DNA of 64,000 nt from Tunturiibacter empetritectus. Lineage in GTDB: Bacteria > Acidobacteriota > Terriglobia > Terriglobales > Acidobacteriaceae. Below, piece after piece: positions 46,895-55,845 of the stretch (position 1 is its first letter; every line of letters starts with the position of its first letter). Below the pieces are notes generated by a model that was given only the letters and a program-made list of their open reading frames with translations, ran no database searches and was not told the DNA's origin. A program made the position numbers and the translations under genes. The stretch lies in assembly GCF_013410875.1 (NCBI RefSeq), contig NZ_JACCCU010000003.1, positions 124,001 to 188,000 on the forward strand, read 5' to 3'.

Positions 46895-48411
46895 AGTCGC
46901 AAACCCTCCCGCCGCCCGGCCACAGCCCAGCGACTCTCCTCGGAGGCAGCCGGCGTCACCACCGTCTCCCGCCGCGCAGACGCAGCAAACAGCGCAGCCG
47001 CCAGCGCCACCACATCCTCCGGGACATCCTCATGAGCATCTTCCTGCGCAGGGGCAGCGGGTTCAGCCAGCAGCCTCTCCAGATACCCCGTGTCAATCCG
47101 GGCGGCGCGAAAGTCTTCATCCATCAGAATCCGCCGGAACAGCCCGATATTGGTCTTGATGCCGCCGATCACGTACTCGTCCAGCGCACGCAGCATTCGG
47201 TCGATGGCCTGCTCCCGCGTCGGCGCAAACGCCACCAGCTTCGACAGCATCGGATCGTAGTCGAGCGGCACATTCCACCCCTCAAACACCGCGCAGTCCT
47301 CGCGAATCCCCGGGCCGCTCGGCTGAATCAGCCGCGTAATCAACCCGGGCGACGGGAAGAAATGATTCTCCGGGTCCTCCGCATAGATCCTGCACTCGAT
47401 CGCGTGTCCGCGCAGCCGAACATCCTCCTGCGTCAGCGGCAGAGGCTCGCCCATCGCCACACGAAGCTGCAGATGCACCAGATCCAATCCAGTCACCATC
47501 TCGGTCACAGGATGCTCCACCTGCAGCCGCGTGTTCATCTCCAGGAAGTAGAAGTTCTCCGCATCATCCACCAGGAACTCGACCGTCCCAGCGTTCACAT
47601 ACCCAGCCGAGAGCGCCAGTCGCGCCGCAGCCTCGCCCATCCTGCGGCGCAGATCATCTCCCACAACCGCGGAAGGAGCCTCTTCGATCACCTTCTGGTG
47701 CCGCCGCTGCACCGAGCACTCTCGTTCGCCCAGATACACGCAGCTCCCATGCTCATCCGCCATCAACTGGATCTCGATGTGCCGAGGCCGCTCGATCAGC
47801 TTCTCAAGATACACCTCGCCCGACCCAAAGCTTCGCTCCGCCTCGCTGCTGGCCGCCGTGAACGCCGCCCCGAGATCCTCCGCCCGCGTCACCGCCCGCA
47901 TGCCCTTGCCACCGCCTCCAGCCGCAGCCTTCAGCATCACCGGGTAGCCAATCCCGGCAGCCACGCGTAACGCCTCGGCCACATCCGCCAGCCCCGTCAC
48001 GCTCCCGGGGACACGAGGCATCCCCGCCGCATCCGCCGCCTGTCGCGCCTTGGTCTTCGAGCCAAGCACCCGCATCGCGCTCGCCGGAGGCCCAATGAAC
48101 GTCACCCCAGCCTTGGCGCATGCCTCGGCGAACTCCGCATTCTCCGAGAGGAACCCGTACCCAGGGTGAATCGCATCTGCCCCCGTCCGTCGCGCCACTT
48201 CCAGGATCAGATCTCCCCGAAGATAGCTTTCCCCTGCCGGCGCCGGACCCAGGCGGTAGGCCTCATCCGCATGCAGCACATGCAGGGCTCCCCGGTCGGC
48301 ATCCGAGTAGACCGCCACCGTGGCAATTCCCATCTCCCGGCACGCACGAATGACCCGCAGCGCAATCTCCCCGCGGTTCGCAATCAACACTTTTTTTATC
48401 GAGCGTCGCAA
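46891..48411 (-). CDS. accC: biotin carboxylase subunit of an acyl-CoA carboxylase
   Basis: 506-residue biotin carboxylase that loads CO2 onto the biotin of its carrier protein using ATP and bicarbonate. It shows KVLIANRGEIALRVIRACREMGI, the ATP-grasp glycine loop AAAGGGGKGMRAV, ERECSVQRRHQKVIEEAP, EMNTRLQVEHPVTEMVTGLDLV and RGHAIECRIYAEDP. The C-terminal 50 residues (Ala-rich, DVPEDVVALAAALFAASARRE) exceed a plain AccC and resemble the linker of alpha chains, suggesting an acyl-CoA (propionyl or methylcrotonyl) rather than a housekeeping acetyl-CoA carboxylase. The gene symbol is a family label. Confidence 0.92.
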   Translation of the reverse strand: MRRSIKKVLIANRGEIALRVIRACREMGIATVAVYSDADRGALHVLHADEAYRLGPAPAGESYLRGDLILEVARRTGADAIHPGYGFLSENAEFAEACAKAGVTFIGPPASAMRVLGSKTKARQAADAAGMPRVPGSVTGLADVAEALRVAAGIGYPVMLKAAAGGGGKGMRAVTRAEDLGAAFTAASSEAERSFGSGEVYLEKLIERPRHIEIQLMADEHGSCVYLGERECSVQRRHQKVIEEAPSAVVGDDLRRRMGEAAARLALSAGYVNAGTVEFLVDDAENFYFLEMNTRLQVEHPVTEMVTGLDLVHLQLRVAMGEPLPLTQEDVRLRGHAIECRIYAEDPENHFFPSPGLITRLIQPSGPGIREDCAVFEGWNVPLDYDPMLSKLVAFAPTREQAIDRMLRALDEYVIGGIKTNIGLFRRILMDEDFRAARIDTGYLERLLAEPAAPAQEDAHEDVPEDVVALAAALFAASARRETVVTPAASEESRWAVAGRREGLRL

Positions 48412-48473
48412 GCGGCCATTCTACCGCAGACGACGATCGACTCAGCGAATCAAAACCGGGACAGACCTGAACG

Positions 48474-48504
48474 CAAAAGAGGCCTCCCGTTCTTGGGAGG
48501 CCTC
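48474..48504 (-). terminator. strong terminator after the TPR lipoprotein gene
   Basis: Perfect 10-bp stem GAGGCCTCCC/GGGAGGCCTC (48479-48488, 48495-48504) with a 6-nt loop; on the minus strand TTTTG follows. It separates the TPR gene from accC. Confidence 0.85.
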
Positions 48505-48528
48505 CGGTACCACAACCCACAGTGACAT

Positions 48529-49350
48529 CTACTGCATCGAAACTCCACCCTGTGTCGCCTTTTCCTTCTTCAGCTCATTTTCCTTGCGAGCGCCCATAGC
48601 CTTCTGGATCCAGGAATCAACCTGGGCCATGTCGTCCTTACGAGCCTGCTCATTGCCACACTCCAAATCAGCCTTACGGCGATACGTCAGCTGCAGGTAC
48701 TGCATGGCGTCATCATAGGTCGGGTTCAGCTCGACAGCCTTGTTCAAATACTGCAGCCCTTCATTCACCAGATCGGTATTAGCAGCCTGCAGTTTCTGGC
48801 ATGCGCCTTTGCTCTTCTTGGGGTTGCCGTCGCCCTGGTCGGTCAGCCCGTCCGCAGCAAGAATTGTGATCGCGTTCTTATAAGCTAGCGTCCAATCTAC
48901 GAATCCAACGGTGTAGTAAGCTTCTGGGTCGTTTGGCGCAATCGCGATGACCTTCTTCTCGTACTCTTTCGCAACATCAAATTTTTTGATGTTGCGGTTG
49001 ATCGACGCAATCTGCTTCAGCGCTGTCAAGTCGCTTGGGTTCTTTTCCAGAACGGCATTGAAGCCATCAAGGGCCTTCTGTGCGATCGCCAGGTTCTCCG
49101 GCGTGTCCAGATTCGGCACTACCTGATACGAGTAAGCGGTAGCCAGATACAGCTTCGCGTCTTCGTAATTCGGATCGAGAGCGATCGAATTCTGGAAGTG
49201 GTTTACAGCCTCTTCGTATCGTGCATTTTTGAATGCCTGCACTCCCTTGGTCAGCTGGTCCCGAGCCTTCAGGCGATTACACCCGGTTGCAGTGATAAGC
49301 ATCAGCGCCAGCAAAGCAGCCGTAACCGGAATCCGTGCGGTGAATTTCAT
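48529..49350 (-). CDS. TPR lipoprotein
   Basis: 273-residue lipoprotein: signal peptide to TATGC (Cys24), then at least four tetratricopeptide repeats (GVQAFKNARYEEAVNHFQNSIALDPNYEDA; NLAIAQKALDGFNAVLEKNPSD; KKFDVAKEYEKKVIAIAPNDPEAYY; NEGLQYLNKAVELNPTYDDAM) and a Lys/Glu-rich C-terminal helix. It is probably a protein-protein scaffold at the inner face of the outer membrane. An AAGGAG site at 49363-49368 serves either the ATG at 49350 or one immediately adjacent; 49350 gives the standard spacing and signal peptide. Monocistronic by its terminator. Confidence 0.85.
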   Translation of the reverse strand: MKFTARIPVTAALLALMLITATGCNRLKARDQLTKGVQAFKNARYEEAVNHFQNSIALDPNYEDAKLYLATAYSYQVVPNLDTPENLAIAQKALDGFNAVLEKNPSDLTALKQIASINRNIKKFDVAKEYEKKVIAIAPNDPEAYYTVGFVDWTLAYKNAITILAADGLTDQGDGNPKKSKGACQKLQAANTDLVNEGLQYLNKAVELNPTYDDAMQYLQLTYRRKADLECGNEQARKDDMAQVDSWIQKAMGARKENELKKEKATQGGVSMQ

Positions 49351-49609
49351 TGGGCGAATCATCTCCTTCAAATGGGCGCGAGTTTCTATTCCAAAGACCG
49401 GGAAAGACTATAACCAAGTTTCGGCGTTCGCTTGATTGTAATGGTATATGTCCTAACGTGACTAGAGCAGCTTTCTTTCCCTTCTTCGAAAAGGGAATAA
49501 TGTCGGTCTTTTGTACTACAACTATGGCGCTTCTGCATAGTTCGAACTGTTCTTCGGGATACGATGCAAGCCAGCGGTCGTAGGCTAGCCGGAACGCAAA
49601 CAAAGTGGC

Positions 49610-50130
49610 CTAAACTATACGCCCATCTCGCATCTTGACGATTCTGTCCGCATAGGAAGCAGCGTCGGCGTCATGAGTGATCATCAGAATCGTCTGCCCG
49701 AGCCGACGGTTCAGGTCCTTGATCAACTTCAGCACTGCCGCCGAGTTCTCACTGTCCAGATTGTCCGTAGGCTCGTCGGCCAGCAAGATAGCCGGTGAAT
49801 TCACCAGTCCGCGCGCAATCGCCACCCGTTGCTGCTGCCCGCCAGAGAGGGCACGAGGTTTGTGTTTCAGCCTGTCGGTGATCCAGTAGATTGAGATCTC
49901 CTGAAATGCCGAGTCGAACACAGTGTTCCGGCAACCGATATATTGCACCATCCGGATATTGTCTTCTGCAGTCAGGGTCGGCAGCAGGTTGTACTTCAGA
50001 AACACGAACCCACCGTAGTCTTGCAAAGCTCCGTTCGCTCGGCGTTGCTCATGCCGCCAGATCCCGGCCGTTCAGATGCACTGTCCCTGTTGTCATCGGG
50101 GTCAACCCCCCCCAGGATATGAAAGAGAGT
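49610..50130 (-). pseudogene. degraded LolD/MacB-type ABC ATPase
   Basis: An intact frame covers only the C-terminal two thirds (49610-50026): NLLPTLTAEDNI, signature ALSGGQQQRVAIARGL, Walker B ILLADEPTDNLDS and switch His in MITHD. The N-terminal part continues upstream in broken frames, reading STLFHILGG, then (after an extra G in an 8-G run, 50106-50113) LTPMTTGTVHLNGRDLAA, then another shift. The Walker A Gly-Ser-Gly-Lys is eroded to LTST, and an insertion in the Q-loop area leaves FVFLKYN where Gln is expected. The protein cannot bind ATP normally. No permease gene is adjacent. Confidence 0.88.
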
Positions 50131-50195
50131 CGACGTAAGGGTGAACGTAATTTAGGTAACGCTAGCACTCGATCAACCACAGTACACAAAGCTTC

Positions 50196-50224
50196 AGGCG
50201 ACTGGTCACTTGGACCAGTCGCCT
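50196..50224 (-). terminator. terminator-like hairpin after the tonB-exb operon
   Basis: Perfect 12-bp inverted repeat AGGCGACTGGTC/GACCAGTCGCCT (50196-50207, 50213-50224) with a 5-nt loop, 23 bp downstream of the last exbD stop on the minus strand. The following tract is only moderately T-rich (GAAGCTTTGTG), so efficiency is uncertain. Confidence 0.65.
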
Positions 50225-50246
50225 GCGCAAAGCTTTCCTTACTGAA

Positions 50247-50681
50247 TTACTGTCCGGCTTCGACTCGGGGTGTAATGAGACCGATGTTATCCACTCCGGC
50301 TTGATGACCGAAGTCGATGACCTCAGCAACCTTGCTGAAGTCCAGATCCTTGTCGCCTTTGACGAACATGACCTTCTCTTGCCGGGTTGCAAAGATCTCG
50401 GCAAGCTTAGGCTCAAGGTCGCCCTTGTTCATCGAAGTCTCGTTGATTTTATAAGCCGGGGCTGCAGCGCCGTTGGATAGCACCTGAACGACGATCGTAC
50501 GGTCATTCTCCTGCTGCTCCTTATGATCCTTGGGAGGCTGAGGAACCAGCGTCTCCAACCCTCGAGGCGTGACTGGAACGATGACCATGAAGATGATCAA
50601 CAGTACCAGAAGAACGTCGATAAGCGGGGTAACGTTGATCTCAGAAACCGCTCCGCCAGTATTTCCACCACCCATTCCCAT
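50247..50681 (-). CDS. exbD: ExbD/TolR-type biopolymer transporter subunit
   Basis: 144-residue inner-membrane protein with a single N-terminal TM helix (about 17-41, INVTPLIDVLLVLLIIFMVIVP) carrying the conserved proton-path Asp22, and a periplasmic domain ending in IDFGHQAGVDNIGLITP. Works with ExbB and TonB to pass the proton-motive force to outer-membrane receptors. Last of four genes tonB-exbB-exbD-exbD; 58 bp after the other exbD. Two different ExbD proteins in one operon are common in Bacteroidetes- and Acidobacteria-like Ton systems. Confidence 0.93.
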   Translation of the reverse strand: MGMGGGNTGGAVSEINVTPLIDVLLVLLIIFMVIVPVTPRGLETLVPQPPKDHKEQQENDRTIVVQVLSNGAAAPAYKINETSMNKGDLEPKLAEIFATRQEKVMFVKGDKDLDFSKVAEVIDFGHQAGVDNIGLITPRVEAGQ

Positions 50682-50739
50682 AGCAATCTCCTCAGATACT
50701 CTTGCCGCTCCAGTCGATGCGAGTCCGGCACCCTACATG

Positions 50740-51186
50740 CTACTTCTTGGTTGTTGTCGCGCCGGTGTCGTCTGTTCTTTCAGTCAACAGGCCAAGCTGG
50801 CTTACACCGGCGGACCGGATTCCATCCACCGCATCCATCACTTTGCCATAGTTGGCACGGATGTCCGCGCGCATAAAGACCTCTTTGCTGGTCTTGTTCT
50901 CCAGCTTCGCGGAGATCTTAGGTCCAAGATCATCGAGCGTTACCTGGTCGCCGCCGAGAAACGTCCTGCCATCGCGGGTCACAGCGACGACGACGGCATC
51001 TTCCTTATTGGCATCTTCCATCACCACCGCGGCATCAGCCTTCGGCAGATCCACGTTGACTTTGTTGTTCAGCATGGGGGTGATGACCATGAAGATGATC
51101 AACAGCACCAGCATCACGTCCACCATCGGCGTCACGTTGATGTTGGAGTTGACCTTCTTGCCTTCATCCCGCTTATTGATACCCAT
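50740..51186 (-). CDS. exbD: second ExbD/TolR-type subunit
   Basis: 148-residue ExbD paralog: basic N-terminus with KVNSNINVTPMVDVMLVLLIIFMVI (Asp in the TM helix near residue 28), then a periplasmic domain with the RADIRANYGKVMDAVDGIRSAG helix. It is clearly different from the downstream ExbD (charged linker KADAAVVMEDANKED). The two may form the heterodimeric ExbD stalk. Lies 150 bp after exbB on the same strand. Confidence 0.93.
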   Translation of the reverse strand: MGINKRDEGKKVNSNINVTPMVDVMLVLLIIFMVITPMLNNKVNVDLPKADAAVVMEDANKEDAVVVAVTRDGRTFLGGDQVTLDDLGPKISAKLENKTSKEVFMRADIRANYGKVMDAVDGIRSAGVSQLGLLTERTDDTGATTTKK

Positions 51187-51336
51187 AACGTATGCTCCGT
51201 CCGGTTGCTGTATTTACTCTTCCTGCGATAGCTGCCCAGCCCTCGGACGCCGTTCGCTGGCGGCGCCCGAAAGCCTGGTCAGAGGGTGATTCCCGCAGAG
51301 TGCTGCTGATTGCCTTGCGCTTTCAGGACCGAATCC

Positions 51337-52080
51337 TTACCGGTGGCTCTGCTTGATGAAATAGTCGACCAGTTCGCTCGAGCTGTTGTCCATCTCAACG
51401 TCAAACGCTTCGACCTTACCAGTGAAGTAGTTGAACGTCATAACGGCCGGGATAGCGACGAGCAGACCGAAGGCGGTCGTAACGAGGGCCTCCGAGATAC
51501 CGCCGGCAACTGCACCGATACCAGAGGTCTTTTGGGTTGCAATCTGCTGAAAGGCGTTCAAAATACCGACAACAGTACCGAACAGGCCGATGAAGGGAGC
51601 CGTCGAGCCGATCGTAGCCAGACCGCCCAGGCCGCGCTTCAGCTTGGCGTGAACGATGGCTTCCGAGCGCTCGAGTGCACGCTTGGAGCTCTCAACCTGC
51701 TCCTCGGTGATCGTGCCGCCCGAACCGAAGCTGCGAAACTCCTGCAGACCAGCCGTGACAACTTCAGCGAGGTGCGATTTCTTCGAACGGTCCGCAACCT
51801 TGATCGCCTCATCCAGACGGCCGTCCTTCAACGCGCCTGCAACCTTCGGGGCAAACTCGCGAGACTGCTTGCGGGCTGCAGAGAAATAGAGGGCCCGGTC
51901 GATGATCACAGCGAGCGACCAGATCGACATGATGAAGAGAAGAATGACGACGCAACGGGCCAGCCAGCCCATGTTGCCCCAAAGTCCCATTACACTGAAG
52001 CTGACCTGGGCTTCCTCGAAGTATAGGGCGAGGGAAGCGGGAACGTGAGCGAAGGTTGTTGCTAGATGAGCGAGAATCAC
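51337..52080 (-). CDS. exbB: ExbB/TolQ/MotA-family proton channel
   Basis: 247-residue inner-membrane protein with three TM helices (about 34-58, 149-175 and 190-215). The signature RGLGGLATIGSTAPFIGLFGTVVGILNAFQ and the third helix EALVTTAFGLLVAIPAVMTFNYF are typical. The GTG at 52080 has AGGAGG 10 nt upstream; the longer frame from 52140 lacks a site. It forms the pentameric proton channel around ExbD. Second gene after tonB (132 bp). Confidence 0.93.
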   Translation of the reverse strand: MILAHLATTFAHVPASLALYFEEAQVSFSVMGLWGNMGWLARCVVILLFIMSIWSLAVIIDRALYFSAARKQSREFAPKVAGALKDGRLDEAIKVADRSKKSHLAEVVTAGLQEFRSFGSGGTITEEQVESSKRALERSEAIVHAKLKRGLGGLATIGSTAPFIGLFGTVVGILNAFQQIATQKTSGIGAVAGGISEALVTTAFGLLVAIPAVMTFNYFTGKVEAFDVEMDNSSSELVDYFIKQSHR

Positions 52081-52212
52081 TGGAATATTTCCTCCTGGTA
52101 GAACTCTAACTTTCAGAATCTTGACCCGGGAATCCCCCAAAAGTTCGACACCTTTGGGAGACCCGCGAGAGACGTTGTTGCCTGATTAGACTTGATTTAG
52201 ATGAGCCTTGGT

Positions 52213-52947
52213 TTAGCCGCCGCCGAAGTTGAAGTTGACAGTAATCTGCGTATCCACTTCGGTGGGCTCGCCGTTCAGGAAGTACGGCTTGTAACGCCAC
52301 CCTTGGACGGCAGAAACCGCCGCAGACCGGAGCATCTCAGGACCACTGACGACCTCGAGCTTTTCGATCGTGCCGCTCTTCGAGATCACCGCATGCAGAA
52401 CAACCGCACCGGAGACGTGAGCAGCTCTCGCGATTGGTGGGTAAACGGGATTCTGCCCAGACAGCTTATTGCCAGCTACGACGCCGCTCGATACGCGAGC
52501 CGGACCCTTCGGCGGAGCAACCTTGACGACTGGAGTCGGCGCAGTGCCGATTCCGCCCATCACGCCACCTGGAACACCGCTTCCGCCACCCATACCAGCC
52601 ATGCCGGCAACACCGGCAACCTGCGGAGGAGGAGCAGCATCTTCCTTCAGCATCTTGATGTCTTTAGGAATCTTCGTCGGAGCGTGAAGACCTGCGTCGA
52701 TCTCCGACACCATCTTGATCGGCTTGACGATCTGTTGCGGCGGCGGAGGGGGTGGAGGGGGAGGGGGTGGAGGCGGCGCTGTCAGCATCGCAGTCATTGC
52801 CGTCTTCGGCAAAGCCTCCGGATACAGCAGCGGAATAAGGATCATGGTTGCCAGGATCGCGCCATTGAAGATAAAGGTCCCAATCATCCAGTACTTGGAC
52901 TTGGTCTTGATCTGGCCGCCGGATTCCATCAACGAGGATTCGAACAT
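52213..52947 (-). CDS. tonB: TonB energy-transducing protein
   Basis: 244-residue TonB: cytoplasmic N-terminus, TM helix (about 20-40, WMIGTFIFNGAILATMILIP), an uninterrupted tract of about 13 prolines (about 58-70), a Gly/Met-rich spacer (GVAGMAGMGGGSGVPGGVMGG) and the C-terminal TonB domain (NPVYPPIARAAHVSGAVVLHAVI through GWRYKPYFLNGEPTEVDTQITVNF). The Pro tract is unlike the Lys-Pro/Glu-Pro repeats of E. coli TonB, and the spacer is short for crossing the periplasm. Head of the operon; direct repeats lie in its leader. Confidence 0.94.
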   Translation of the reverse strand: MFESSLMESGGQIKTKSKYWMIGTFIFNGAILATMILIPLLYPEALPKTAMTAMLTAPPPPPPPPPPPPPQQIVKPIKMVSEIDAGLHAPTKIPKDIKMLKEDAAPPPQVAGVAGMAGMGGGSGVPGGVMGGIGTAPTPVVKVAPPKGPARVSSGVVAGNKLSGQNPVYPPIARAAHVSGAVVLHAVISKSGTIEKLEVVSGPEMLRSAAVSAVQGWRYKPYFLNGEPTEVDTQITVNFNFGGG

Positions 52948-53003
52948 ATGCAGCCTCTTTACTGTGAAGAAGAGCTATTTTTCTTTAGACACCACGTTGC
53001 TGC

Positions 53004-53051
53004 TTTTTGTTCCCAGTTGTTTTTTTGTTCCAGCCACTTCTTTTTTGTTCC
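53004..53051 (-). promoter_or_regulatory. three direct repeats in the tonB leader
   Basis: On the minus strand GGAACAAAAA occurs three times: 53042-53051, 53022-53031 and 53004-53013, with 20- and 18-bp periods, about two helical turns. They lie 57-104 bp upstream of the tonB start, between secF and tonB. They could be binding sites for a regulator on one DNA face or a slippage product. Confidence 0.5.
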
Positions 53052-53082
53052 TGTGCTACTCCATCGGCAGAAGAGCCGATCC

Positions 53083-54069
53083 CTACACCTTCGCGCGCTT
53101 GCCCGCAGGTAACGTCACCGACTTACCCTTGCTCACTCGCCAGTCCTGATAGGCCACCAGCATCGGCGCAGCCACCGCGATCGATGAGTAAGTTCCAATT
53201 AGAATGCCAACAACGAGCGCGAAGGAAAACCCATGCAGCACTTCTCCGCCGAATAAATACAGCGAAAGCACCGTCAAGAAGGTTAGCCCCGACGAGATAA
53301 CAGTTCTGCTCAGCGTCTGGTTAATGCTCCGATTGACGACATCATGCAGCGACTCCCTCCGCGAAAGCGCCAGATTCTCGCGAATGCGGTCGAAGACGAC
53401 GATGGTGTCGTTCATCGAATATCCAATTAGCGTCAGGATTGCAGCGATAACAGTAAGCGTAATCTCCTGATTCGTCAAACTGAACGCGCCAACCGTGATC
53501 AGCGTGTCATGAAACACCGCTACCACCGCAGCCACGCCATAGATCAGCTCAAACCGGAACCACAGATAGATCAGCATTCCGATCAGCGAGTACAGGGTAG
53601 CCAGCCACGCCTGCTTCTGCAGCTGCTTTCCAGCCGTCGGTCCAACGATCTCAACCTGCTCCACTGTAAACGCGGAGTCGCGGTAATTGGCAGTCAGGGC
53701 GCTCTCCACACTCTGCCGACCCGCATCGTGCGACTGGTCGGTCGCCGTTGACTCGGGCAGCGCGATGATCACCTTGTTCGCCGCATGGCCGCTGGGATCA
53801 CTGACGCGCTGAATGCGGGCATCGTGTACGCCCGCACGGTCCATCGCCTGCCGGATATGATCCTCATTCGGAGTCTGGTCAAAGGCCACACGAACCTGCG
53901 TGCCTCCCTTGAAATCAACCCCCATCGGAATGTGGTGCCAGAACAGGATGCTCAACACACCCAGAACAGAAAAGATCAGGGAAAACCCGAGGAAGTACCA
54001 CTTCTTCCCGAGCCAATCAATATTTGTTGTACGAAACAGTTCCAAGCTCAAACCCTCAGCGGCAGCCAA
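53083..54069 (-). CDS. secF: protein translocase subunit SecF
   Basis: 328-residue RND-like membrane protein that, with SecD, uses proton flow to complete secretion through SecYEG. Six TM helices: one near residue 25-45, then a periplasmic P1-like region (GVDFKGGTQVRVAFDQTPN), then five helices from about 160, with IGYSMNDTIVVFDRIRENL and the helix VISSGLTFLTVLSLYLFGG. The likely start is a TTG at 54069 preceded by a GGAG. It lies 23 bp after secD. The C-terminus KGKSVTLPAGKRAKV is basic. Confidence 0.95.
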   Translation of the reverse strand: MAAAEGLSLELFRTTNIDWLGKKWYFLGFSLIFSVLGVLSILFWHHIPMGVDFKGGTQVRVAFDQTPNEDHIRQAMDRAGVHDARIQRVSDPSGHAANKVIIALPESTATDQSHDAGRQSVESALTANYRDSAFTVEQVEIVGPTAGKQLQKQAWLATLYSLIGMLIYLWFRFELIYGVAAVVAVFHDTLITVGAFSLTNQEITLTVIAAILTLIGYSMNDTIVVFDRIRENLALSRRESLHDVVNRSINQTLSRTVISSGLTFLTVLSLYLFGGEVLHGFSFALVVGILIGTYSSIAVAAPMLVAYQDWRVSKGKSVTLPAGKRAKV

Positions 54070-54092
54070 TGGCTCCGCAATCTCTCGAAAAA

Positions 54093-55700
54093 CTAAATAG
54101 ACAGCGCCGCGCCGCGTTCCTTCTTCTGCAGAATCGCGTCAAAGATCACGCGCGACACCAGCACCGCGGTAAACAAATTGGCGAACAGACCGAAGGCCAG
54201 CGTTACCGCAAAACCGCGCACCGGCCCCGAACCGAAGAGGAACAAGATCATCGCCGAAACGATGGTCGTCACGTGGGTATCGATGATCGTCACCCAGGCA
54301 TGTGCAAAGCCCTGCTGCACCGCCGCCGCCGCTGTCTTGCCGGCTCTTAATTCTTCGCGAATGCGCTCGAAGATCAGTACATTCGAGTCCACGCCCATAC
54401 CAATCGTCAGGATCACACCGGCGATTCCTGGCAGTGTCAAAGTCGAGCCGGTGAAGCCCATGAACCCAAGCAGGATCACCAGGTTCAGCATCAGCGCCAG
54501 ATCCGCATTGATGCCAGCACCCTTGTAGTAAATCAGCATGAAGATCATGACCGCCAACATACCGGCGATCGCCGCGACCACGCCCTGATGGATCGAGGCA
54601 GCGCCAAGGCTCGGCCCAACCGTCCGCGTCTCAAGATACGAGATCGAAGCCGGCAGCGCGCCCGTGCGCAACATCAGCGACAGATCGTTCGCCTGCTGCT
54701 GCGTAAACGCACCGGTGATCTCGCCGCTGTCGCGAATTGCTGACTGGATTCCCGCAACCTCGCGAACCTTGTTATCCAGCAGAATCGCCATCGAACCCGG
54801 CGTGGCGCTCGAGGCCGTGTGCGCCTCGGTGTACTTGTAGAAGCGGTCCCCAGCCTCAGTCGTCAGATTGAACCGAATATTTGGCCGGCCGTTCTGATCC
54901 TGCCCCGGCTGCGCATCGCGGAAGTCCGTACCTTCCACCTCACTCACCCGCTTCAGCAGCCAGATCTGATCCGGTGCGCCTGCGGAGCCGCTGCCATGCA
55001 CCAGCATCGAGTCAGGAGGAATCACCCCGCCGTTCGCCTGCAACGCAGCCTGATCCGTCTCGTAAGGCCCACCAGTCACCGCATGAATGGACAGCTTGGC
55101 AGTCGATTGAATAATCTCTTCCACCCGGCCGGGATCGCTGACGCCGGGCAGCTCCACCAGGATCTGGTTCTCGCCCAGCCCGTACTTCTGAATCACCGGC
55201 TCAGCTACACCCAGCTTGTCAATGCGCTCGCGGATCGTCTCAATCGAAGTATCGAGCGTCCGCGTCTCAAGATCCCGAGCCGCGCCAACCTTCATCGTCA
55301 GTGCCGAGTTGCCATCAGGCGTCGTGGTGACGTCATAGGTCGAATAATCGTTCCCCTGCAGCACGGAGCGAGCGTCACTCAACTTCGCCGCCGGAATACC
55401 CGACACGATGATCGTCTGTGGCCGCGAGGGATCCGTCTTGCCCACAGTAGCGCCGACCACTCCGGCCTTCTGCAGATCGCCCTCAAGCCTCGCAACATCG
55501 CGGTCCGTAGCCGAAGCGATCGCCTCAGCCACGTGCACTTCAAGCACCAGGTGGGTGCCGCCCTTAAGGTCGAGCCCCAGGTGGATACGATCTTTGATCG
55601 ACTGCGTGAGCCCGCCATGGGGAATGCCCACGATGCCGAAGCAGAAGATCACCAGTACCGCAACGATGAATGCCGATTTCCCGGCCAGATTCTTGCCCAT
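54093..55700 (-). CDS. secD: protein translocase subunit SecD
   Basis: 535-residue partner of SecF. It has TM1 (residues about 9-27), the D1 signature LGLDLKGGTHLVLEV, a large periplasmic P1 domain (about 60-340, including RVEEIIQSTAKLSIHAV) and TM2-6 with the motifs SLGAASIHQGVVAAIAG, LALMLNLVILLGFMGFTGSTLTLPGIAGVILTIG (Asp/Asn-bearing) and GMGVDSNVLIFERIREEL. Intact. yajC is 145 bp upstream, secF 23 bp downstream. Confidence 0.96.
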   Translation of the reverse strand: MGKNLAGKSAFIVAVLVIFCFGIVGIPHGGLTQSIKDRIHLGLDLKGGTHLVLEVHVAEAIASATDRDVARLEGDLQKAGVVGATVGKTDPSRPQTIIVSGIPAAKLSDARSVLQGNDYSTYDVTTTPDGNSALTMKVGAARDLETRTLDTSIETIRERIDKLGVAEPVIQKYGLGENQILVELPGVSDPGRVEEIIQSTAKLSIHAVTGGPYETDQAALQANGGVIPPDSMLVHGSGSAGAPDQIWLLKRVSEVEGTDFRDAQPGQDQNGRPNIRFNLTTEAGDRFYKYTEAHTASSATPGSMAILLDNKVREVAGIQSAIRDSGEITGAFTQQQANDLSLMLRTGALPASISYLETRTVGPSLGAASIHQGVVAAIAGMLAVMIFMLIYYKGAGINADLALMLNLVILLGFMGFTGSTLTLPGIAGVILTIGMGVDSNVLIFERIREELRAGKTAAAAVQQGFAHAWVTIIDTHVTTIVSAMILFLFGSGPVRGFAVTLAFGLFANLFTAVLVSRVIFDAILQKKERGAALSI

Positions 55701-55845
55701 GATCTTTATTGAAGGGTGCAGCCGCGGTGCCCTGCTTCAGTCCCGCCGCCGCTATCCTTGTTTCTTCCTCGTCCGTTGTTAACGGTTCAATCTCAACGTG
55801 CCTACATCTAATATCTGTTACAGCTTTTGTTGTGAAGTCTTTGTT

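Noticed and set aside
49438..49609. Region between the TPR gene and dead ABC ATPase as a possible small RNA locus
   Set aside because: No stable hairpin with U-tract and no promoter-like pair was evident.
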